Below, in pieces: positions 1 through 7,581 of a DNA stretch of 64,000 nt. Each line of letters starts with the position of its first letter. Positions within the stretch are counted from its first letter, which is position 1. The notes under the pieces were generated by a model, which was not told the origin of the DNA, made no database searches, and worked only from the letters and a program-made list of their open reading frames with translations. Position numbers and translations under genes: made by a program. Source of the stretch: Lawsonibacter faecis (GTDB lineage: Bacteria; Bacillota; Clostridia; Oscillospirales; Oscillospiraceae); NCBI RefSeq assembly GCF_014287675.1, contig NZ_JACOPQ010000010.1, forward strand, positions 62,001-126,000, in the 5' to 3' direction.

Positions 1-287
1 GCCTCAGCACCCCGTTAGGCCGCTAGAAACGACGTGCTGAGGTAAGCTCCGAAAAATACCCCTGCTTGTCCGCACTCACCACCAGGTTTCAGCTCCTGTC
101 AAAAAAGGCCCTTGCGGCTGTTACCGAAGGACTCCGACAAGCCGGAGCACTTGTTTCACTCGGTTATTTTTTAATAAAATATTATAACGCAAATAAATCA
201 AAACCTCAATATGCGTCTTATTTTTTGACAGTTCATAATCGTTTCTCGGTAAACGCTTTCACTAACAAGCTGTAAATTGAAACAAGA

Positions 288-316
288 TTGACAACGTACA
301 TGTAATTTGTTGTAAT
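288..316 (+). promoter_or_regulatory. Sigma-A type promoter with inverted repeat over the -10
   Basis: TTGACA (288-293), 17-nt spacer, TGTAAT (311-316). An inverted repeat GTACAT...ATGTAC overlaps spacer and -10 and could be an operator. No good ORF follows before the hairpin at 538-571, so a small non-coding transcript is possible. Confidence 0.45.
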
Positions 317-537
317 GTACCATCCTTTTTTCCTTTAGGCGCCGTGCCCATTCTATTAAGTATTTTCGTCCACATGTGGCTTTCACATAAGAATATAAAA
401 AGCGCCGAAGCCTATTGTGGCTCTGGTGCATAGTGATGGCAACTTAATGTGGAATTGCTCCTGTTTTTACACTGTACTCCCCGGCCGGGAGTTCAACTCC
501 TGCCGGATGACTTTCTGGGTGCTTAATATCTAAAATT

Positions 538-571
538 CGAGGCCCTCAACTTTTCTCAGTTGAGGGCCTCG
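538..571. terminator. Perfect 13-bp hairpin
   Basis: Arms at 538-550 and 559-571 are exact reverse complements around an 8-nt loop. There is no U-run directly after the right arm, so it is a terminator-like or processing structure rather than a textbook terminator. Confidence 0.4.
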
Positions 572-767
572 CAAGGCTTGAAAACACTGGTTTTTTTCGG
601 TCAAATATCTTTTTGCCTTGTACTTTGGTCGAGTGGAATTATAGGACTTGGAGTAACCCAGGAAAAAATGATTTGCGAGCAGTGGGCATGCGGTATTTAC
701 AACAAAAATCTAAACTGTGGGCAAACGCCATCAAATGAAATGACGGGCAGCGCCTTATATTCCTAAG

Positions 768-790
768 CCTCTGGCCAGTGTGACCAGAGG
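768..790. repeat. Scattered palindrome, copy 1
   Basis: A CCTCTGG...CCAGAGG hairpin built on the core CTGGCCAGTGTG. It is related to the copies at 1187-1219, 4387-4413 and 5407-5433. One mismatch lies in the inner stem. Confidence 0.6.
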
Positions 791-1186
791 CTTTCCATCA
801 CAAAACGGCGGGGTGATATGGTTGAACCCATAAATTAAAAAATTGGAGCGTGTGGAAACGAAACACACATGAAAGCGAAGGTTGGCCTGTTAGCTTTTAG
901 CCCGAAAAAAGCCGCTTGTTTCAAGGTTTCGCAGGCCCGGTTTGGAGGAGGCCGGTATCTTTCTATGGCCTGCCCCTGATTTGGACTTCAAAGCATAACA
1001 TGTATGGCCAGAGCGTGGACAATTAGGCATTCAAAACCCGCTTGTACCAAGGCTTTGCGGGGCCGGTTGGCAGGGGGGGTATGATTTCATGTCCCACCCT
1101 TAATTCTTTCCGCAGAAACTAACATTTCAGTCTTGGTGGGCGGGAAAATAAGGCCCAGGAGCGATAACGGCAGGCCGCAGACAATA

Positions 1187-1219
1187 GGGTACTTCTGGCC
1201 ACACTGGCCAGAAGTACCC
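1187..1219. repeat. Scattered palindrome, copy 2 (perfect 15-bp stem)
   Basis: Arms 1187-1201 and 1205-1219 are exact reverse complements with a 3-nt loop. The centre carries the same CTTCTGGCCA/TGGCCAGAAG core as the other copies. Confidence 0.65.
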
Positions 1220-1265
1220 AGCGGGTTTGGGGGCACCCAAACAAGCATTTTCGCGGCGCGAAAAT

Positions 1266-1287
1266 GGCAAGTGTCTATACACTTGCC
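1266..1287. repeat. 9-bp hairpin in the region upstream of the sigma factor gene
   Basis: GGCAAGTGT (1266-1274) pairs with ACACTTGCC (1279-1287). Flanking GCGCGAAAA and TTTTGCGC stretches can extend an alternative, larger structure. It could be an origin-of-transfer hairpin or a regulatory structure; the sequence does not decide. Confidence 0.4.
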
Positions 1288-1467
1288 TTGCTTGCCGTTT
1301 TGCGCAACCCCGGAAACCGCGCAATTCATCCCTTCGTTGCATCCTTGCTTATAGGCGTAAAAAGAAATAAAATGAAAAAGAAAAATTGCATTATTTAAGC
1401 AACCAAAGACAAAAAACGGGAAGTAGATAGGTGAAGGGCCCTTACATAGACCATAGGAGGTGGCAGG

Positions 1468-2025
1468 ATGGAGGACAACCGAATTGTAGATTTATATTGG
1501 GCAAGAAACGAGAGCGCAATCACGGAAACCGCGTCAATGTATGGGAAATACTGCTATGCCATTGCGTATAACATTCTCTGCGATCAGGAGGATGCGGACG
1601 AGAGCGTAAACGATACCTACATCGGTGCGTGGAACGCCATGCCTCCACACCGTCCGTCTATCCTGCGTTCTTTCCTCGGAAAAATTACCCGGCGCGTATC
1701 CCTCAAGAAATGGCGGGATAGTCATCGGGACAAGCGTGGCGGCGGCGAAGTTTCCCTTGCCCTTGACGAGCTTTCGGAGTGTGTGCCGTCAAACGCCATG
1801 GTGGAGGATGAAATTATGGCGGCGGAGCTGTCAAAAACGCTCAATCGCTTTATTGCCAATCTGCCGGTTACGGAAAGGCAAGTATTTCTCTGCCGCTATT
1901 GGTATCTGGACTCTATTGAGCAAATCAGCAAAGACTTTTGTTTCAGCACCAGCAAAGTAAAATCCATGCTCCACAGGACAAGGGCAAAGCTGCTTTCACA
2001 TCTAAAAAAGGAGGGAGTGGCATGA
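1468..2025 (+). CDS. Sigma-70 family RNA polymerase sigma factor (ECF-like)
   Basis: A 185-residue protein of the size of extracytoplasmic-function sigma factors. The N-terminal part (about residues 10-75) resembles region 2, with the acidic stretch around CDQEDADESVNDTY. The C-terminal part (about 125-178) is a region-4 helix-turn-helix with the usual 'LP..ERQVFLCRYWY..SIEQIS' pattern and 'STSKVKSMLHRTRAKL'. It should direct RNA polymerase to a small regulon. The start has a good site (AGGAGGTGG) 6-7 nt upstream. The stop overlaps the next start as ATGA, so it is translationally coupled to the membrane protein that follows, a typical sigma/anti-sigma arrangement. Targets are unknown. Confidence 0.85.
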   Translation: MEDNRIVDLYWARNESAITETASMYGKYCYAIAYNILCDQEDADESVNDTYIGAWNAMPPHRPSILRSFLGKITRRVSLKKWRDSHRDKRGGGEVSLALDELSECVPSNAMVEDEIMAAELSKTLNRFIANLPVTERQVFLCRYWYLDSIEQISKDFCFSTSKVKSMLHRTRAKLLSHLKKEGVA

Positions 2026-3011
2026 ACGCAGGTCACATTCTCGACGCACTTGGAACGATTGATGATAAATACATTATGGAGGCAAAGGAGAGAAGCTTTA
2101 TGAATACAACGAAAAAAGCCCGAAGCATGAAGCGGACGCTGGCGCTCGTCGCGGTGATTGCCGTGCTGCTGACCCTTTGCGGATTTGCCGCATACCAGTT
2201 AGGCTGGTTCGACCCGTGGCTGCAAAAGCCGTCTGCCGATCCGGTGCAAACCGTCCAAAGCGCGATTGAAGGACAGGCCGGGAAGGAATATACGGTCAGC
2301 GTGCGTGTGGATGAAATCAAGGTGGATGAAGATGAAACGGCGCGTGTCGCGGCCATGTATTCCGGCAGTGAGCTTGCCCGGGCGCGGGGCTGGACGGACG
2401 AGTATCTGGCAAAACACTTTGTTGTGGTATATGCAGACTATTATGTGGAGTACGACCACACAAAGACCTTTATGGACGACGGCCAGACGCAGCAGTATTT
2501 TTACTTGACCCAGGACACGGAAACCGGGGAATGGACGATCAGCGACAACACTTCGCCGGATACAAGCGCGACCTCCAGTGCTGTATGGGAATATGAGCCG
2601 GTTTTAAGCTCCAAACTCCCCGCATTTCCGTTTCAGTTTGATTTGCCCTATTCGACGATTCAGGCAGAATGCGATACCGGCACGCTCATAGGCTATCATG
2701 ACCACGACGGTACAGCTTATCCGCAGGGCAAACAGCTATCACTCCCAAGCGGCAGTACCCTTTACTGGACGCCCCAGGCAGAGGAAAATTATAAATATGA
2801 GCCTTCTGTCGAAATCACCTTTACCATCTACGATGAAGATGAAGCGACTTTTACCGGCGCCATCTCAATTCAAGCTGAAACAGCCGGGAGCGGTTCGGAA
2901 ACTGTTGTTTACTCCGCTGTACTCAAAGAAGGATCGGGTCTTTCAATGGCACAGGCAACCGACACAGAGGGAGCGGTTATCACAGTCGCATTTAAACCGC
3001 TTGAAAATTAG
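2022..3011 (+). CDS. Anti-sigma-factor-like single-pass membrane protein
   Basis: 329 residues starting at the ATG that overlaps the sigma factor stop; a longer in-phase ORF starts inside the sigma gene but has no ribosome site. The first 45 residues are cytoplasmic and charged. One membrane segment follows (about residues 49-68), then a roughly 260-residue extracellular domain rich in acidic residues, Thr and Tyr. Coupling to an ECF sigma factor plus this topology supports an anti-sigma role: holding the sigma factor at the membrane and releasing it on an external signal. I do not recognise the extracellular domain, and no zinc-binding anti-sigma HxxxCxxC motif is visible, so the function is inferred from context. 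Confidence 0.65.
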   Translation: MNAGHILDALGTIDDKYIMEAKERSFMNTTKKARSMKRTLALVAVIAVLLTLCGFAAYQLGWFDPWLQKPSADPVQTVQSAIEGQAGKEYTVSVRVDEIKVDEDETARVAAMYSGSELARARGWTDEYLAKHFVVVYADYYVEYDHTKTFMDDGQTQQYFYLTQDTETGEWTISDNTSPDTSATSSAVWEYEPVLSSKLPAFPFQFDLPYSTIQAECDTGTLIGYHDHDGTAYPQGKQLSLPSGSTLYWTPQAEENYKYEPSVEITFTIYDEDEATFTGAISIQAETAGSGSETVVYSAVLKEGSGLSMAQATDTEGAVITVAFKPLEN

Positions 3012-3041
3012 CCGCCCATTTGTGAAAAGGAAATAGATAAT

Positions 3042-3263
3042 ATGAAAAAGCGCCTGGGTGCAATAATCGGCGCGGTATGCGGTGCTACTCTCATTCTCTT
3101 TGGTACGGTTGGAGTTTGGACTTTAAACATGACCTATCAAATAATCGACGCAATGCCGAATACCCATATAGTCAGTCAAGGTGCTACTACTCCGATTTGT
3201 ATCGCATTCATCTTTTTAGGCGTGGGCTTAACCTCGTGGGGCATATACAAATTGTGTGAGTAA
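3042..3263 (+). CDS. Small two-span membrane protein
   Basis: 73 residues with two hydrophobic segments (about 5-28 and 49-68) separated by a short polar loop. It begins 30 nt after the anti-sigma-like gene with an AAGGAAAT ribosome site. I recognise no family. Its position suggests the same transcript as the sigma/anti-sigma pair; it may be an accessory subunit or simply a cargo gene. Confidence 0.55.
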   Translation: MKKRLGAIIGAVCGATLILFGTVGVWTLNMTYQIIDAMPNTHIVSQGATTPICIAFIFLGVGLTSWGIYKLCE

Positions 3264-3370
3264 CACCACCCATATTCCGAAATCGACCACCTATTAAAAA
3301 ACGATAGTGGGGCAATTTCCAAATCCCTATACTAAAAGTGCAAGGAGCCGAGAGGAAAGGAGGTGACATA

Positions 3371-3811
3371 ATGCAAGTTGAAGTGAAGATAGATGAAAAC
3401 GTCAAAGACCCGAAAATCATCATTGTTGCCGACAAAATGACAGACGAAATAGGCGCTCTTGTGCAAAGCCTCTCCGCATCTTACCCAAAGGTCATTGCGG
3501 GTTTTTCCGGGGACGAGGTTCGGCTGTTGGAAGAAAGCGAGATTGTCCGTATCTATGCGGCAAACCAAAAAGTCTATGCTCAAACGGCAAAACGAGAGTA
3601 CATTTTGCGCCCCCGCCTCTATGAATTGGAGGAACGGCTGAACAAGCGGCTCTTTGTGCGTATCTCCAATTCTGAAATCATAAATCTGAAAAAGATTGTC
3701 CGGCTCGATTTAAGCATGAGCGGCACAATTTGCGTCGAGCTGAACAATCACACGACCGCTTATGTTTCAAGGCGTTATGTCACCAAAATCAAACAAGCAT
3801 TAGGGATTTAG
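3371..3811 (+). CDS. Stand-alone LytTR DNA-binding regulator
   Basis: 146 residues. The last ~100 residues are a LytTR domain, recognisable from the 'YILRPRLYELEERLN..LFVRISNSEIINLKKI' stretch and the 'VSRRYVTKIKQAL' end. There is no receiver or sensor domain, so it is not a classical response regulator. The start chosen has an AAAGGAGGTGA site 6 nt upstream; an earlier in-phase ATG lies upstream of that site. It is followed 13 nt later by a DUF3021 membrane protein. Pairs of this kind are known as LytTR regulatory systems, where the membrane partner restrains the DNA-binding protein and the pair often controls its own operon. Confidence 0.85.
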   Translation: MQVEVKIDENVKDPKIIIVADKMTDEIGALVQSLSASYPKVIAGFSGDEVRLLEESEIVRIYAANQKVYAQTAKREYILRPRLYELEERLNKRLFVRISNSEIINLKKIVRLDLSMSGTICVELNNHTTAYVSRRYVTKIKQALGI

Positions 3812-3824
3812 GAGGTGTCCGGCA

Positions 3825-4277
3825 ATGAAGAAAAAAGTATTGTTCAAAAGCCTTTTCGGTCTGCTCTCCGGCGTTGCGTTAGGCCAGCTTATCGCAATCG
3901 TCATATCCGCCGTAAAAGGCGACGGCTCGTTTTACGCCGTCATTCCCGAATTGGTGAATGACTTTGGCGGGGAACAATCCGCAGTTATCGTACAGACGAT
4001 CTTGCTCGGTGTGTCTGGCGCGATTGTAGGCGCGGCTTCGGTGATATGGGAACTTGACAGGTGGAGCTTGACAAAGCAGACCGGCGCGCATTTCTGCCTG
4101 TTTGCTATCCCCTTCATCATTGTCACCTATGTTCTGTACTGGGTGCCCCGTTCTGTCGGCGGTGTAGCCGCTTCGGTTATCGTGCTGGTGGTGATTTATG
4201 CCGCCATTTGGTGTGGGGCGTACTTCTCCGCCAAGAGAAACATACAGAAAATCAATGACCAGCTTCACAGGGAATAG
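3825..4277 (+). CDS. DUF3021 family membrane protein, partner of LytTR regulator
   Basis: 150 residues with four predicted membrane spans (about 8-28, 47-68, 83-103, 112-132) and a charged C-terminal tail. Length, topology and the preceding LytTR gene match the DUF3021 family, which acts as membrane inhibitor of the paired regulator in the systems studied. The start has a good GGAGGTG site. What it senses is not visible from the sequence. Confidence 0.8.
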   Translation: MKKKVLFKSLFGLLSGVALGQLIAIVISAVKGDGSFYAVIPELVNDFGGEQSAVIVQTILLGVSGAIVGAASVIWELDRWSLTKQTGAHFCLFAIPFIIVTYVLYWVPRSVGGVAASVIVLVVIYAAIWCGAYFSAKRNIQKINDQLHRE

Positions 4278-4386
4278 GAACCCGACAGGGGCAACCGCAG
4301 CTCCGGCGTTTGGAACGTCCCCCAAACTGGGCATGGCACCGGCAGAACGTGGACGAGCTTTCCGATCCCACACACGCATAACCCAG

Positions 4387-4413
4387 GCGCTTCTGGCCAG
4401 TGTGGCCAGAGGT
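4387..4413. repeat. Scattered palindrome, copy 3
   Basis: 27 bases identical to 5407-5433, with an 8-bp perfect stem (4392-4399/4403-4410) around loop GTG. It lies about 35 bp upstream of the response regulator gene, so it may be in that gene's control region. Confidence 0.65.
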
Positions 4414-4446
4414 AGGGCGGCCAGTCACGGGAAAGAGGACTGTACT

Positions 4447-5160
4447 TTGAATATGGAACAACGGGTATTGATCATCGGCAGTGACAAGGCCAACTGCAAG
4501 GCCATCAAGTACGCCCTGGCCGAGTACGGAATCGGCGCTTATTACACCCTTTCCGTGGTGGACGGCATCGAGCGCCTGCTGCGGCAAAATTACCAGCTTG
4601 TGATCCTGGACGTCTCCCTTTCGGAAACGGAAGGACTGAAACTGATCCGCTTCATGCGGCAGATGAAGGATATGCCCATTCTGGCGCTGTCCTCCCAGGG
4701 CGGTATTGAAAGCAGGGAGCGGGCCTACCAAATGGGCGCGGACGATTTTGTGGAAAAGCCCCTGGAGCTGCGGGAGTGCCTTGTGCGGGCCCAAGGCCTG
4801 CTCCGGCGCTGTACCGCCGCCGTACCGCCCCTACCCGGCCAGCGGCGGTACACCATCGCCAATCTGGCAACCCTCCTGGTTGACCCCATGACCCGCCGCA
4901 CCCTCTACAACGGGCGGGAGCTGGAGCTGTCCCGCAGGGAGTTTGACCTGCTGTACCTGCTGGCCTCCCACGAGGGGCGGGTACTCACCCATGAACAACT
5001 GCGCTACTATGTGTGGGGCGATGATTTTACGGGCGATGAAAACAAGGCCATCCCGGTCAGCGTGAGCCGACTGCGGCAAAAGCTGGACGGCGGGAGCTTC
5101 ATTGAGAGTGTCCGGGGCGTGGGCTACCGCCTCAACGACCCCTCGCACAAAAAGGAATAG
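4447..5160 (+). CDS. Orphan OmpR/PhoB-type response regulator
   Basis: An N-terminal receiver domain and a C-terminal winged-helix DNA-binding domain. Numbering from the ATG at 4453, D53 is the expected phospho-acceptor, S80 and K102-P103 the conserved switch positions. The acidic pair that normally follows strand 1 (DD) is reduced to G-S-D11, which may weaken magnesium binding. The C-terminal half (about 140-235) has the 'ELSRREFDLLYLLA' and 'VESVRGVGYRL'-like signature of OmpR regulators. The start is either TTG 4447, which has GAGG 8 nt upstream, or ATG 4453. No histidine kinase is adjacent. Target genes are unknown. Confidence 0.85.
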   Translation: MNMEQRVLIIGSDKANCKAIKYALAEYGIGAYYTLSVVDGIERLLRQNYQLVILDVSLSETEGLKLIRFMRQMKDMPILALSSQGGIESRERAYQMGADDFVEKPLELRECLVRAQGLLRRCTAAVPPLPGQRRYTIANLATLLVDPMTRRTLYNGRELELSRREFDLLYLLASHEGRVLTHEQLRYYVWGDDFTGDENKAIPVSVSRLRQKLDGGSFIESVRGVGYRLNDPSHKKE

Positions 5161-5173
5161 CCTGTATCATTAG

Positions 5174-5205
5174 GGCCCGGCTGTCAAACCAGCCGGGGCC
5201 TTCTT
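5174..5205 (+). terminator. Terminator-like hairpin after response regulator
   Basis: GGCCCGGCTG (5174-5183) pairs with CAGCCGGGGCC (5190-5200) with one bulge and is followed by TTCTT. Confidence 0.55.
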
Positions 5206-5263
5206 ACATTCTGGTAGAACTTGCGGCGAAACAGAACGCCCAGCGCCTTCGGTTTTAGCTTCT

Positions 5264-5291
5264 AACCCGCCTGCCAGATAGGCGGGTTTTT
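5264..5291 (+). terminator. Rho-independent terminator
   Basis: AACCCGCCT (5264-5272) pairs exactly with AGGCGGGTT (5280-5288), followed by a run of T (to 5291). A decayed copy of the same hairpin follows near 5357-5381. The rest of 5161-5538 holds this pair, one scattered palindrome and no gene that I can support. Confidence 0.6.
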
Positions 5292-5406
5292 GGCACAGGC
5301 GAGGACGCAAAAATTATTTCTGGGAAAATTTGTAGGAGAGGGCAACAACCGGCCTCTAACCCGCCTAATAGGTAGGAGGGCTTTTCCGGCCACGGCAAGC
5401 CCTCCT

Positions 5407-5433
5407 GCGCTTCTGGCCAGTGTGGCCAGAGGT
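5407..5433. repeat. Scattered palindrome, copy 4
   Basis: Identical over 27 bases to 4387-4413. It lies about 105 bp upstream of the TnpW-like ORF. Confidence 0.65.
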
Positions 5434-5538
5434 GGGGGAAGGTGAAGGGGCGGTTCAGACCGCGCCGCCCTTTCATGTTTCCCCACGGGACATGGGGAGG
5501 CTGACAGGCAATCCACCGAAGCAACGAAAGGAGGCAGA

Positions 5539-5679
5539 ATGTCTGATAACTGCGCGGAAAAGTATAGCTATCAGATTGAGAAAATCATGTTTATGGTTGA
5601 GCCGGTCTATCGTGATGATGGCGAGACGTTGGCCGCGATCCTGTTAAAGCTCATGCAGGCGGACGCGGAGCGGCTTTGA
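5539..5679 (+). CDS. TnpW-like small transposon-encoded protein
   Basis: A 46-codon ORF with an excellent ribosome site (AAAGGAGG, 5 nt spacing). The pattern 'EKYSYQIEKIMFMVEPVYR' followed by 'ETLAAILLKLMQADAERL' resembles the short proteins annotated TnpW that sit beside large serine recombinases in clostridial mobilisable elements of the Tn4451 type. A serine recombinase follows about 90 bp downstream, which supports the call. The function of TnpW is not established. The match is from memory of the family. Confidence 0.65.
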   Translation: MSDNCAEKYSYQIEKIMFMVEPVYRDDGETLAAILLKLMQADAERL

Positions 5680-5769
5680 ATTTCGGAGGCATCGTTCCCA
5701 TTGGTGGTCGGCAGAGGTATCATAATAAGTGTAAATACCGCTTGCCTGACTGCCGGAAAGGAGGACATT

Positions 5770-6475
5770 TTGAAACAGTCAGGCATTAAAAAACACTCTA
5801 TCAACACCGCCGCCCTCTACTGCCGCCTAAGCCATGACGATAACATGGACAACGAGTCCAACAGCATTACCAACCAAAAGGCACTTTTGAAAAAGGTGGC
5901 AAAGGAGAAGGGTTACGCCGACACCCTGTTTTTCGTGGACGATGGGATCACAGGCACCACCCTTGACCGCCCCGCGTTCAGGCGGATGATTGCCGATATT
6001 GAGGCGGGGCTTGTCAACCTGGTCATTACCAAGGACCTCTCCCGGCTGGGCCGGGACTACATCACTGCGGGCGAATATACCGAACGGTTTTTTCCGGAGC
6101 ACGGCGTCCGCTACATCGCACTGAACGACGGGTACGACTCCGACAGCCCCTATACGGATATCGCCCCGTTCAAGAACATCATCAACGAGTGGTATGCCAA
6201 AGATATTTCCAAGAAGCGCCGGATCGTCAACAAGCTAAAGGGCAATTCCGGCGTCCCTCTCTTGCCCCCGCCCAATGGGTACATGAAAGACCCGGAGGCC
6301 ACCCCCACCCGCTGGATCGTGGACGAGGCCGCCGCCGTGAACGTCCGCCGTATCTTCCGCATGGCCCTGGAGGGATTTGGGATCGGGGAGATTGCTTCGG
6401 CGCTGGAGGCGGACGGCATACTTACCCCCACCGCCTACTGGCAGAGCAAGGGCGTGGGACGGGGCGGGAAAAAGG
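5770..6475 (+). pseudogene. Large serine recombinase, truncated (TnpX-type)
   Basis: The start is a TTG with AAAGGAGG 4-5 nt upstream. The catalytic domain is intact at the N-terminus: 'ALYCRLSHDD' carries the nucleophile serine, followed by the 'SRLGRDYI' motif, then the recombinase domain ('GVPLLPPPNGYMKD', 'RRIFRMALEGFGIGEIA'). At about 6475, after 'YWQSKGVGRGGKK', homology stops: the zinc-ribbon and coiled-coil parts that bind DNA are missing. The frame then reads nonsense to a stop at 6835-6837, because the DNA continues as a tyrosine integrase in another frame. The product, if made, would be about 355 residues with a junk tail and very likely inactive. Confidence 0.8.
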
Positions 6476-7363
6476 ACCTGGGAGAAGGTACAGAAGAAGC
6501 GCGGCACCCGCAAGAAGCCCACCACCTACGAGAACTACGGCTATACGCTGAACATTCTCAACGTGGCGTTCGGAGGCCGCAAGCTGGACAGCATCAAGGC
6601 GCTGGACGTGGAGCAGTTTCTAAAATCCCTGCGGGCCGCTGGGAAGTCGGATTCCTCTCTGGCAAAATGTCGGGGTATGCTGTAGCAAATCATGCACAAG
6701 GCAGAGGCCAACGACTTAATCCACAAGAACCCCGTCCGATTTGCCGACAAGATGAAGGCCAAAGGGCCGGTCAAGTGCAAGGAGGCGTTCACGCAGGAGA
6801 AAGTCAAGCTGCTGATGGAGCACTTGCCCGTCGATAGGATGGGCCATACCATACGGCTCATGCTGGCATCGGGTATGCGCACCCAGGAAATGCTGGCGTA
6901 GGAGGCCCAGCACATCGAACCGGACGGTTCCTGCATCCATATCCGCCAAGCTGTCAATCTCGTCAAGGGTACTCCCCGAATCGGCCCGCCCAAAACCGCC
7001 ACCAGCATACGCGACGTGCCCGTACCGCCCAACTTTCGTCCCAGTGCCGTATTTCTTCGGGAGCAGGCAGGGCGGTTTAAATGGGACAGCAACATACCCG
7101 GCCAGCCGTTCAATCCCAGCCACTTTCGCCGCAACTTTCAGAGTGTCATAGGAGCGGTGGAGGGCGTGAGGGTGCTCACGCCCCATAGCTGCCGCCACAC
7201 CTACGTCTCCCAGCTCCAGGCCCTTGGCGTGGACATGGAGACCATTCAAAGCATGGTGGGCCGTGCAGACATAGAAATGACCCAGCACTACCTGCACGTC
7301 CAGGAGGAAACCCGGCGGGCCGCCGCAGACAAGTTCAGCAAAGCCTTTGGAATGACGCGATAA
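6476..7363 (+). pseudogene. Tyrosine integrase remnant with two in-frame amber stops
   Basis: One continuous reading frame shows a phage-type integrase missing its N-terminus. The core-binding (SAM-like) part is 'PTTYENYGYTLNILN...FLKSL', then the catalytic domain with the first arginine ('ASGMRTQEML'), the 'TPHSCRHTYVS' box and the tyrosine in 'MTQHYLHV'. Two TAG codons interrupt it, at 6683-6685 and 6899-6901, with no frameshift. Many intact genes in this window end in TAG, so amber suppression is unlikely. Its 5' end is joined to the serine recombinase remnant. Its 3' end faces tRNA-Pro(GGG), as expected for an element inserted at a tRNA gene. Confidence 0.85.
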
Positions 7364-7394
7364 ATGAGAGAGAAAATTCGCTGTGATACCGTGG

Positions 7395-7514
7395 ATTCTG
7401 GTACGCGATTCTGGTACGGTTCCACGGAGCGGTTTACGATAGGTGACGGGCTGTGCCGCCTTATTTGATTGGGTGGCAGGCAGTCTGTTCTCCATTCTGG
7501 TATGATTCTGGTAC
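7395..7514. repeat. Four arm-type integrase repeats, ATTCTGGTA(C/T)
   Basis: Copies at 7395-7404, 7408-7417, 7494-7503 and 7505-7514 form two closely spaced pairs between the integrase remnant and tRNA-Pro. Short direct repeats in this place and spacing are typical of arm sites bound by the N-terminal domain of tyrosine integrases. Confidence 0.65.
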
Positions 7515-7538
7515 GGGGGAAAAACAGGCCTCGGACAT

Positions 7539-7581
7539 AAAAAAAGAAAGTCCCGAAACCATTGCGGTTTCAGAACTTTCT
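7539..7581 (-). terminator. Terminator of tRNA-Pro(GGG)
   Basis: On the minus strand a 16-base inverted repeat (AGAAAGT..GAAACC and its partner, with mismatches) is followed by a run of seven T. It lies directly after the CCA end of the tRNA. Confidence 0.7.

Larger units (their letters stand above)
1..1467. other. Non-coding, repeat-rich left part of a decayed mobile region
   Basis: I see no convincing gene here. The short ORFs present (69-80 codons) lack good ribosome binding sites and recognisable motifs. The stretch does hold structure: a 9-bp stem at 2-10/34-42, a promoter-like site at 288-316, a perfect 13-bp hairpin at 538-571, two copies of a scattered palindrome (768-790, 1187-1219), a degenerate direct repeat (913-945, 1039-1070) and a 9-bp hairpin at 1266-1287. 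Such a density of hairpins next to accessory genes fits the end, control region or transfer origin of an integrative element, but nothing proves which. Confidence 0.5.

Noticed and set aside
66..275. 69-codon ORF at the left edge
   Set aside because: No ribosome binding site, no family resemblance, and composition that changes halfway through.
560..766. 68-codon ORF before the first palindrome
   Set aside because: It starts inside the right arm of a perfect hairpin, has no ribosome site and no recognisable motif.
1087..1354. Three overlapping ORFs on both strands around 1.1-1.35 kb
   Set aside because: They cover a perfect inverted repeat, which makes open frames on both strands; none has a ribosome site or motif.
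6476..7363. Amber recoding making the integrase a full-length protein
   Set aside because: Several intact genes in the window (lon, gmk, cdaR, yicC-family) use TAG as their normal stop, and the integrase also lacks its N-terminus. Decay is the simpler reading.
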